Assembly: GCA_043727195.1 (NCBI GenBank)
Contig: JAYSYZ010000158.1
Location: 1-10,279 of the forward strand
Reading direction: 5' to 3'
From: JAUYQR01 sp043727195
GTDB lineage: Bacteria > Pseudomonadota > Alphaproteobacteria > Rhodobacterales > Rhodobacteraceae
DNA: 10,279 nt
This document shows, piece by piece, positions 1 to 6,715 of the stretch. Under the pieces are notes generated by a model. It saw only the letters and a program-made list of their open reading frames with translations. It was not told the origin of the DNA and searched no databases. The position numbers and the translations under genes were made by a program. Position 1 is the first letter of the stretch. Every line of letters begins with the position of its first letter.

Positions 1-1553
1 CGGCGGCCCAGTCTGGTTGACACGGCATCTACCGCGTCGCGGATCGGATCCAGCCCTTCGGTGCGGTTCGAAGGTGCGGCGCTGACCCCGGTCGGGGCGC
101 GGTATTCGCCAAAAGCGGCGCGGATCACGGCGGACCATTCGCCGGTGGTGGCCCCTGCCTTGGCGGCGGCGATCGAGGCGGGCATGATGTTGCTGCCGCT
201 GGTGCATGCCTGCCGCAGGGTGGCAAGAGCGGTGTTGACGGCGGCGGCGTCGCGGGTGCTGCGCCACTGGTCAAGGCGGGCGATCTGGTCGGCTTCGGCG
301 GCGGGATCGGCCTGCATGGTCAGCCCCTCGCCGGTGGTGAGGGGCGACGGTTCGGAGGTGGTAAAGCGGTTGACGCCAACGACGGTGGTCGCGCCGGATT
401 CGATCCCGGCGATGCGGTCGGCGTTCGCCTCGACCAGACGGGATTTCATGTAGCCGATGGCGGCGACGGCACCGCCCATCTGATCGATCCGGGCCAATTC
501 CTCGCGGGCGTTGGTTTTGAGGTCGGTGACCTTGCGGTCGATGGCGGGGTTGCCGTCGAAAAGGTCGTCATATTCCAGAAGGTCGGTTTCAAAGGCGAGG
601 ATCTGCTGCATGCGCAGCGACCATTGCTGGTCAAAGGGACGCGGCAGGCCCAGCGCCTCGTTCCAGGCGGGCAGTTGCACCGCACGGGCGCGGGCATTTT
701 TCGACATCGTCACCGCCAGCATTTCCAGCAGGATGCGGGTGACGTTGTTTTCCGGCTGCTGCTCGGTGAGACCCAGCGAGTTGACCTGTACGCCATAGCG
801 GAACCGGCGGTACTTCGGATCAGTGATGCCGTAGCGGTGTTCGCACAACTCATCCCAGAGGTCGGTGAAGGCGCGCATCTTGCACAGTTCGGTCACGAAG
901 CGGATCCCGGCATTGACGAAAAACGATATTCTGCCGACAATTCTGGGGAAATCTTCGGGGGTGACTTTACCTTTTACGTCATCCAGCACCGCGCAGGCGG
1001 TGGCGAGTGCGAAGGCCAGTTCCTGTTCCGGCGTGGCCCCCGCCTCTTGCAGGTGATAGCTGCAGACGTTCATCGGGTTCCATTTCGGCAGGTGTTCCGT
1101 CGTGTAGGCCGCGACGTCGGTGATCATCCGCAAGGACGGCGCGGGGGGGCAGATGTAGGTGCCGCGCGACAGATATTCCTTGATGATATCGTTCTGCACT
1201 GTGCCCTGCAGTGCCGCGATATCGGCACCCTGTTCTTCGGCCACGGCGATATAAAGCGCCATGAGCCAGGGGGCGGTGGCGTTGATCGTCATCGAGGTGT
1301 TCATCCGGTCAACCGGGATATCGGCGAACAGCGCCCGCATGTCACCCAGATGGGCAACCGGAACGCCGACCTTGCCCACCTCGCCCCGGGCGCGGGGATC
1401 GTCACTGTCATACCCGGTCTGGGTGGGCAGGTCGAAGGCGACGGACAGGCCGGTCTGCCCCTTGGCAAGGTTGGTGCGGTACAGCGCGTTCGAGGCGGCG
1501 GCGGTGGAATGGCCGGCATAGGTGCGGAACAGCCAGGGGGCGTCTTTGGTCAT
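1..1553 (-). CDS. ecm: Ethylmalonyl-CoA mutase (adenosylcobalamin-dependent), 3' end outside window
   Basis: The visible 517 residues form the catalytic TIM-barrel of an acyl-CoA mutase. Ecm converts (2R)-ethylmalonyl-CoA to (2S)-methylsuccinyl-CoA in the ethylmalonyl-CoA pathway. The N-terminus has the mutase signature RTYAGHST (10-17), then GLSVAFDLPTQTGYDSD (35-51), NTSMTINATAP (85-95) and LQGTVQNDIIKEY (115-127). SYHLQEAGAT (165-174) carries His167, which by my alignment matches the active-site His of methylmalonyl-CoA mutase. The wording (PTQTGYDSD, YICPPAPS, EQQPENN) fits Ecm rather than methylmalonyl-CoA mutase. Full Ecm is about 650 residues; the C-terminal B12 domain with its DxHxxG motif should begin a few residues past the edge. 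The start is ATG at 1553-1551, with GAGG five bases upstream. No stop or frameshift occurs in the visible frame. The ccr gene nearby supports the Ecm call. Family is certain; the Ecm assignment is very likely. Confidence 0.95.
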   Translation of the reverse strand, partial: MTKDAPWLFRTYAGHSTAAASNALYRTNLAKGQTGLSVAFDLPTQTGYDSDDPRARGEVGKVGVPVAHLGDMRALFADIPVDRMNTSMTINATAPWLMALYIAVAEEQGADIAALQGTVQNDIIKEYLSRGTYICPPAPSLRMITDVAAYTTEHLPKWNPMNVCSYHLQEAGATPEQELAFALATACAVLDDVKGKVTPEDFPRIVGRISFFVNAGIRFVTELCKMRAFTDLWDELCEHRYGITDPKYRRFRYGVQVNSLGLTEQQPENNVTRILLEMLAVTMSKNARARAVQLPAWNEALGLPRPFDQQWSLRMQQILAFETDLLEYDDLFDGNPAIDRKVTDLKTNAREELARIDQMGGAVAAIGYMKSRLVEANADRIAGIESGATTVVGVNRFTTSEPSPLTTGEGLTMQADPAAEADQIARLDQWRSTRDAAAVNTALATLRQACTSGSNIMPASIAAAKAGATTGEWSAVIRAAFGEYRAPTGVSAAPSNRTEGLDPIRDAVDAVSTRLGR

Positions 1554-1590
1554 CGGAGCCTCGGGTGCGCAATTTTGTTTCGTTGCATGC

Positions 1591-1620
1591 AGGATAAGGG
1601 ACATTTTCTGCCAATGTCAA
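1591..1620 (-). promoter_or_regulatory. Putative sigma70-type promoter of ecm
   Basis: Read on the minus strand there is a perfect -35 hexamer TTGACA (1620-1615), an 18-base spacer and TATCCT (1596-1591) as -10; the alternative -10 TTATCC has a 17-base spacer. Transcription would start near 1584, leaving about 30 bases of leader before the ecm ATG. The -35 and spacer contain an inverted repeat: GACATT (1600-1605) and AATGTC (1613-1618) with a 7-base loop, which could be a regulator site covering the promoter. The promoter is inferred from consensus match only. Confidence 0.6.
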
Positions 1621-1642
1621 TTCGCTGCAATGCGGCGTGGGA

Positions 1643-1690
1643 GCGGGGGCCAGCCCCCGCACCCCCAGGATACTTTCAGACAGATGAAAG
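1643..1690. repeat. GC-rich intergenic repeat with two inverted repeats
   Basis: Two adjacent inverted repeats are visible. The first is GCGGGGGC (1643-1650), CA, GCCCCCGC (1653-1660), a perfect 8-base match. The second is CTTTCA (1673-1678), six bases, TGAAAG (1685-1690). The layout, a G-run/C-run palindrome followed by 'GGATAnTTT...AGATGAAAG', resembles a dispersed intergenic element I recall from Rhodobacteraceae genomes; this is from memory and not verified. It lies between ecm and the acyltransferase start, about 40 bases upstream of the latter, so it could form a hairpin in the acyltransferase leader. Confidence 0.5.
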
Positions 1691-1729
1691 CTGATTGCCG
1701 GATGGCTTTGATCGGGTAGGCTCTGGCGA

Positions 1730-3067
1730 ATGTTCAACACGGTGGAAATTCCGGTCTGGTTGCTGTGGATCGCGGGGGTGTTGGCGCTGATTGCCGCGCT
1801 GGACCGGATCATCGGGCCGGGGGTGCGCTGGTTTCTGCGCCGGCGGATGGAGCGGGTGCTGATCCGGGTCAATGCCCGGCTGGAGCGCAAGATCGAGCCG
1901 TTCAAGCTGGCCCGCCGTCAGGACATGATCGTGCGGCTCTTGTATGACCCGAAGGTGATGGAGGCGGTGGCCGAACACGCGGCAGAAACCGGGGTGCCGG
2001 GGTCGGTCGCGTTCGAGGAGGCGCGACACTATGCGCGCGAAATCGTGCCTGGGTTTTCGGCGACGCTGTATTTCGGCTTTGCGACACGCGCTGCCAAGGG
2101 GCTGAGCCGCCTGCTGTACCGGGTGCGGGTCGGCAAGGTGGATGCGGAACTGGCGCATGTCGATCCGAAGGCCACGGTGATTTTCGTGATGAACCACCGC
2201 TCGAACGTGGATTATCTGCTGGTGACCTGGCTGGTGTCGGATCGGGCGGCGATTTCCTATGCGGTTGGGGAATGGGCGCGGGTCTGGCCGCTCAGCGCGC
2301 TGATCCGGTCCATGGGGGCCTATTTCATCCGCCGCGGCAGCCGCAACGCGCTGTATCGCAGGGTGCTGGCGCGGTATGTGCAGATGGCTGCGGCCGAGGG
2401 GATGACGCAGGCGATTTTCCCAGAGGGCGGCCTGTCGCTGGACGGACGGGTGGGTCCGGCGAAGATGGGACTGCTCAGCTACATCATTGACGGGTTCGAT
2501 CCGGCCGGGCGGGATGTGGTGTTCGTGCCGGTGGGCCTTGGCTATGACCGGGTGCTGGAGGACCGGGTGCTGGTCGAGGCGGCCGCGGCGGGCACCCGCC
2601 GGTTCAGGATGCAGCCGTTGAAGGTGGCGTTTCTGGGGCTGCGGCTGTTGTGGATGCGGTTCAGAGGGCGCTTCCGGGGGTTTGGCACGGCGGCGGCGGG
2701 GTTCGGCGCGCCGGTGTCGCTCAGGGCGTTTCTGGCCGAGGGCGGCACAGTCGAGGATCTGGGCGCGCGGCTGATGACGGCAATTGCGCAGGTGGTGCCG
2801 GTGTTGCCGGTGCCGCTGGTGGCGCGGGCGCTGGGCGCGGGGGCCACCTCGCGCGACGAGTTGCGGGTGCGGGTGGAGGCGCTGATCGTGCGGCTGACGG
2901 CGGCGGGGGCGGTGCTGAAGCTTCCGCCACAGGGCGGCGAGGCGATTCTGGCGGAAGGGTTGAGCCCGCTGATCGCGCGCGGGCTGGTCAGCGAGGCGCT
3001 GCAGCCGGTGCCGGGGCAGCAGGCGATGTTGTCGTTCTACGCCGCTTCGGTGCCGGTGGTCGAGTGA
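1730..3067 (+). CDS. Membrane-anchored glycerolipid acyltransferase (PlsB/PlsC superfamily)
   Basis: A 445-residue protein with the four acyltransferase blocks of the glycerol-3-phosphate / lysophosphatidate acyltransferase superfamily. Block I is NHRSNVD (155-161) with the catalytic HX4D pair His156/Asp161. Block II is GAYFIRRGS (196-204), block III FPEGG (230-234) and block IV FVPVGLGYDRVLE (265-277). IRRGS and GYDRVLE look closer to PlsB-type GPAT than to short PlsC enzymes. A hydrophobic segment near 8-27 followed by a very basic stretch (RWFLRRRM) suggests an N-terminal inner-membrane anchor with a cytoplasmic active site. About 165 residues follow block IV, much longer than in a typical 240-residue PlsC. 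It should move an acyl group from acyl-CoA or acyl-ACP to a glycerolipid precursor; acceptor and position are unknown. The ribosome-binding site is weak (GGGTAGG, nine bases before ATG). It sits between ecm and ccr with no obvious pathway link. Confidence 0.88.
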   Translation: MFNTVEIPVWLLWIAGVLALIAALDRIIGPGVRWFLRRRMERVLIRVNARLERKIEPFKLARRQDMIVRLLYDPKVMEAVAEHAAETGVPGSVAFEEARHYAREIVPGFSATLYFGFATRAAKGLSRLLYRVRVGKVDAELAHVDPKATVIFVMNHRSNVDYLLVTWLVSDRAAISYAVGEWARVWPLSALIRSMGAYFIRRGSRNALYRRVLARYVQMAAAEGMTQAIFPEGGLSLDGRVGPAKMGLLSYIIDGFDPAGRDVVFVPVGLGYDRVLEDRVLVEAAAAGTRRFRMQPLKVAFLGLRLLWMRFRGRFRGFGTAAAGFGAPVSLRAFLAEGGTVEDLGARLMTAIAQVVPVLPVPLVARALGAGATSRDELRVRVEALIVRLTAAGAVLKLPPQGGEAILAEGLSPLIARGLVSEALQPVPGQQAMLSFYAASVPVVE

Positions 3068-3068
3068 T

Positions 3069-3083
3069 TGCCGCAACGCGGCA
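3069..3083. terminator. Small hairpin just after the acyltransferase stop
   Basis: TGCCGC (3069-3074), loop AAC, GCGGCA (3078-3083) begins one base after the stop codon. No T-run follows; the next bases are A-rich. It may end or stabilise the acyltransferase mRNA but is not a classical intrinsic terminator. Confidence 0.3.
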
Positions 3084-3092
3084 GACATAAAA

Positions 3093-3145
3093 TTACAAAA
3101 ACGACAGGTCAGGTATTGTAAAGTTGCGCACACGATGGGTATCCT
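3093..3145 (+). promoter_or_regulatory. Putative ccr promoter with inverted repeat TTACAA/TTGTAA
   Basis: TTGTAA (3116-3121), an 18-base spacer and TATCCT (3140-3145) form a moderate promoter with the same -10 and spacer as proposed for ecm. The predicted transcript start is near 3152, about 44 bases before the ccr start codon. The -35 is the right arm of an inverted repeat with TTACAA (3093-3098). The string TTGTAAAGTTGC resembles, with a mismatch, the reverse complement of the RamB consensus I recall from Corynebacterium (AACTTTGCAAA). RamB-type regulators are reported to control ccr in Paracoccus. Promoter and operator are both inferences. Confidence 0.45.
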
Positions 3146-3185
3146 TTGACCGCGACCGATGATTCTGCGGCGCGGCATGCAAGAC

Positions 3186-3195
3186 GGAGGCTCCC

Positions 3196-3198
<3 letters not shown>
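3186..3198 (+). promoter_or_regulatory. Strong ribosome-binding site that fixes the TTG start of ccr
   Basis: GGAGG (3186-3190) lies five bases before TTG (3196-3198). The downstream frame reads MALDTQ, matching the N-terminus I recall for the R. sphaeroides enzyme (MALD). The next in-frame ATG is far inside the conserved protein, so TTG must be the start. The ecm leader has nearly the same segment (GAGGCTCC just before its ATG). Confidence 0.8.
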
Positions 3199-4488
<1,290 letters not shown>

Positions 4489-4504
4489 GCGGAAGGTGTC
4501 TCGC

Positions 4505-4527
4505 GCCGATGGTTTTTTCCCGTCGGC
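4505..4527. terminator. Hairpin downstream of ccr
   Basis: GCCGATGG (4505-4512) pairs with CCGTCGGC (4520-4527), including one T-G wobble, around a loop containing six T residues. It starts 16 bases after the ccr stop. There is no T-tract after the stem, so it is an imperfect intrinsic terminator at best; it may be a 3'-end stabilising hairpin. Confidence 0.35.
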
Positions 4528-4567
4528 ACGAATTTATGCTTTATTGTAGGTTCGTCGTAGACGATCT

Positions 4568-4621
4568 GTTGACCGTTGGGGTGGCATGGTCACCCTGGTT
4601 CAACGGGCGGGCGGTTCCGCC
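4568..4621 (+). other. Structured leader or possible small RNA upstream of the 62-residue ORF
   Basis: Two neighbouring hairpins can be drawn. The first pairs GTTGACC (4568-4574) with GGTTCAAC (4597-4604), one base bulged, and inside it GGGTG (4579-4583) with CACCC (4591-4595) around a 7-base loop. The second pairs GGCGG (4610-4614) with CCGCC (4617-4621). They lie 31 bases or more before the start codon at 4653. They could be a structured 5' leader or part of a small RNA from the ccr-4653 gap. No known riboswitch class is recognised. Confidence 0.35.
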
Positions 4622-4652
4622 ACAGTAAGACGTAGTTCGTTCCGAGGGCTTC

Positions 4653-4841
4653 ATGCGCCACGACTGGATCTTTGACGTACTGTCAGATCTCAAAGCCTAT
4701 GCCATCAAGAACGATTTGCCCGCCTTGGCCGCAAAGGTCGACGAAACCCTGACGCTGGCCAGGGCCGAGGTCGCGGTGCAGGCAGATGACGGTGCAGGCG
4801 CCGCCGGTTGCACCCGGCCCGCATCGGGGCGCAGCCACTAG
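4653..4841 (+). CDS. Small uncharacterised protein, 62 residues
   Basis: The start ATG has GAGGG five bases upstream, a good ribosome-binding site. The first 45 residues look like a folded, largely helical unit: MRHDWIFDVLSDLKAYA, then ENDLPALA-like helix-turn-helix spacing (actual NDLPALAAKVDETLTLARAEV). I recall similar short 'MRHDWxFDVLxDLxxYA' proteins in Rhodobacteraceae, but I know of no function. The last 17 residues (from about 46) are low-complexity Gly/Ala/Arg/Ser and probably variable. There is no signal peptide, membrane segment or metal motif. It ends shortly before the helicase gene and may share a transcript with it. Confidence 0.72.
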   Translation: MRHDWIFDVLSDLKAYAIKNDLPALAAKVDETLTLARAEVAVQADDGAGAAGCTRPASGRSH

Positions 4842-4858
4842 ACACGCGCGGCGAGGGT

Positions 4859-4864
4859 TACACT
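4859..4864 (+). promoter_or_regulatory. Possible -10 element for the helicase gene
   Basis: TACACT in the context GGTTACACT resembles a -10 hexamer and would place a transcript start near 4871, only about 11-23 bases before the candidate ATGs at 4882 and 4894. That would explain the absence of a Shine-Dalgarno sequence (short-leader or near-leaderless mRNA). No good -35 lies at 16-18 bases; TAGACA (4839-4844) is only 14 bases away. Weak call. Confidence 0.25.
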
Positions 4865-4893
4865 CGCCCTGCGGCACCGCTATGGTTCGGCGC

Positions 4894-6417
4894 ATGCAGG
4901 CCCCCGCCCTTACCTTTTCCGACGATCAGTCCGAGGCGTATGACCGGCTGGTGGCGGCATTGTCGGGGCATGGCATCGACCTTACCGAAGGCACGCTGAC
5001 GCCGATGGCCGAGGGCAAGGTCAGCGTCATGGCCGTGGTGGGCAAGGCCGGATCGGGCAAGACCATGCTGCTTGCAGCCCTGTACCGCGCCATGAAGGCC
5101 GCCGGGGTTGACATCGTGTCGGGCGATTATGAAGGCCGGCGCAGAAAAGACCGCCGGACGCTGGCGATCCTGGCACCAACCAACAAGGCGGCATCGGTGT
5201 TGCGCCTGCAGGGCGTTCCGGCGACGACGATCCACCGCATCCTCTACACCCCCGTCTATGACCCGCAATATGAAAAGATTGCCGAATGGCTGGCGGGAAA
5301 CGGCCCGAGGCCGGTGGTCGAAGGGCTGACCGATCTGGCGCTGGACCGCGCCTTTGCGTTCTATCAGACAGTGCCGTCGATTCCGGGCGCGCTGGCCACG
5401 GCGGGGCTGAAGGGCAGCGATTTCATCAAGGGCTGGAAACGGCGGGAAGAGCCGCTGGATGTGGGATTCGTCGACGAATCCTCGATGCTGGATGAGCGGC
5501 AGCTGGACGATCTGCGCACGATTTTCCCCGCCTTGGTGCTGTTTGGCGATCCCGCACAATTGGCCCCGGTGGGTGCCTCGGGCGAGATGGTGTTCGACAA
5601 GCTGGGCGACAGCCGCAAGCTGACCCTCAGCCGCATCCATCGGCAGGCCGAGGACAACCCGATCCTGGATCTTGCGCATGCGCTGGCCGATGATCGGCTG
5701 GGGTTCGAAGAGTTCGAGCGGATGGTCGAGACGCGGGCGCGCGGCGATGACCGCGTCGTGCTGGCCGAACGGGTGGACGCGGATCTGATGGCCCGCAGCC
5801 CCGTGCTGGTCTGGCGCAACGCCACGCGGATCCGGCTGATCCACGCCTTTCGCGCGGCTTATGGCGCGCCTGAGGATGAACTGCTGCCGGGCGAGCCGTT
5901 GATCTGCGACGGGATGGAACTGCCCCTGAAACACCGCAAGAAACGGATCGATCTGGAAGCGCGCGGTCTGATCAAGGGCGCGCAGGTGATCTATCTGGGG
6001 GTCGGAAACCGCGAGGGTTTTGCCAAACTGCATGTGGTGGGCGCGGAAGAGCCGCAGATGTCTGCCGCCTCGATCATCAAGATCGAACGTCCGGGCGAGG
6101 AGGAGCCGTTCATCCCGCATGCCGCCCGGATGGGGGCGGCGTTCCTGCACGGGGCGGCGGTGACCATCCACAAGGCGCAGGGGTCGCAGTGGCACGCGGT
6201 GCAGGTCTTTGCCCCCGATCTTTACGCAGCAGCCCAGTCCGGGCGGTCAGAGGCCGGGGTGCCCCTGTGGAAACGTCTGGCCTATGTGGCGATCACCCGG
6301 GCGCAGACCCGGCTGCACTGGGTGGTTCGCAACCGGCTGGCCCGGCCAGCCGCGCCGCTGACAGTGGAGGATCTGAAGCGGGAAGCGGCACCGCTAATGC
6401 TGGGCGAACCGCCGTAA
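4894..6417 (+). CDS. RecD/Dda-like SF1B DNA helicase (ATP-dependent)
   Basis: A 507-residue stand-alone helicase of the RecD/TraA/Pif1-like branch of superfamily 1, expected to move on single-stranded DNA using ATP. Motifs, numbered from the chosen start: Walker A GKAGSGKT (50-57); motif Ia PTNKAA (95-100); TTIHRIL (111-117); Walker B VDESSM (193-198); motif III FGDPAQLAPV (217-226); arginine-finger region RIHRQ (247-251); TIHKAQGSQW (424-433), typical of UvrD_C_2; and motif VI YVAITRAQ (464-471). No nuclease domain and no RecB/RecC genes are visible, so it is not the RecBCD subunit. The start is uncertain. ATG 4894 gives MQAPALTFSDDQ, the N-terminus I expect from homologues; ATG 4882 adds four residues; an upstream ATG at 4786 would overlap the small ORF and add a non-conserved Pro/Arg-rich tail. 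The precise cellular role in repair or recombination is not known to me. Confidence 0.9.
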   Translation: MQAPALTFSDDQSEAYDRLVAALSGHGIDLTEGTLTPMAEGKVSVMAVVGKAGSGKTMLLAALYRAMKAAGVDIVSGDYEGRRRKDRRTLAILAPTNKAASVLRLQGVPATTIHRILYTPVYDPQYEKIAEWLAGNGPRPVVEGLTDLALDRAFAFYQTVPSIPGALATAGLKGSDFIKGWKRREEPLDVGFVDESSMLDERQLDDLRTIFPALVLFGDPAQLAPVGASGEMVFDKLGDSRKLTLSRIHRQAEDNPILDLAHALADDRLGFEEFERMVETRARGDDRVVLAERVDADLMARSPVLVWRNATRIRLIHAFRAAYGAPEDELLPGEPLICDGMELPLKHRKKRIDLEARGLIKGAQVIYLGVGNREGFAKLHVVGAEEPQMSAASIIKIERPGEEEPFIPHAARMGAAFLHGAAVTIHKAQGSQWHAVQVFAPDLYAAAQSGRSEAGVPLWKRLAYVAITRAQTRLHWVVRNRLARPAAPLTVEDLKREAAPLMLGEPP

Positions 6418-6472
6418 GGCTTTTCCTTTCTGCGCGGGAGGTTTAAGTTGCCCGCAGATCAGGGAGGCCCCG

Positions 6473-6709
6473 ATGGCTTTGGTATTCGTCCAGTTCCGTT
6501 GCACGCCCGGCAAGACCTATGATGTCGCCAACGCGATCTGGGACCGCGAAGTGGTCAGCGAATTGTATTCCACCAGCGGCGAATATGACCTGATCGCCAA
6601 GGTCTATATCCCGGATGACGAAGATACCGGGCATTACCTGTCGTCGCGGCTGTTCGACATCCCCGATATGGTGCGGACGCTGACGACGATGACCTTTAAG
6701 GCGTTCTGA
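6473..6709 (+). CDS. Stand-alone Lrp/AsnC ligand-binding (RAM) domain protein
   Basis: A 78-residue protein that is essentially one RAM domain, the beta-alpha-beta-beta-alpha-beta sensor of Lrp/AsnC regulators, with no DNA-binding helix-turn-helix. Visible features are the first strand ALVFVQFRCTPG, the helix TYDVANAIWDREVVSELYSTS, the core GEYDLIAKVYIPDD (37-50), the second helix and the final strand VRTLTTMTFKAF. The G-x-YD core is typical of the amino-acid-binding dimer interface. Such single-domain proteins form ring-like oligomers and may sense amino acids or modulate full-length Lrp regulators; the ligand here is unknown. The start ATG has AGGGAGG five bases upstream. It lies 55 bases after the helicase on the same strand, possibly co-transcribed, and converges on the hydrolase gene with only six bases between the stops. 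Confidence 0.88.
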   Translation: MALVFVQFRCTPGKTYDVANAIWDREVVSELYSTSGEYDLIAKVYIPDDEDTGHYLSSRLFDIPDMVRTLTTMTFKAF

Positions 6710-6715
6710 TCCGGT

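Noticed and set aside
1..1553. Methylmalonyl-CoA mutase instead of Ecm
   Set aside because: Local wording (PTQTGYDSD, YICPPAPS, EQQPENN) and the adjacent ccr fit ethylmalonyl-CoA mutase better.
624..1694. Long plus-strand open frame of 356 codons opposite ecm
   Set aside because: Its translation has no recognisable motif and is typical of antisense frames in GC-rich DNA. The minus-strand frame encodes a fully collinear mutase.
4513..4518. T-run as an intrinsic terminator tail for ccr
   Set aside because: The six T residues lie in the loop of the hairpin rather than after the stem.
4786..4893. Upstream start for the helicase at 4786
   Set aside because: It would overlap the small ORF and add a Pro/Arg-rich tail with no sign of conservation and no ribosome-binding site.
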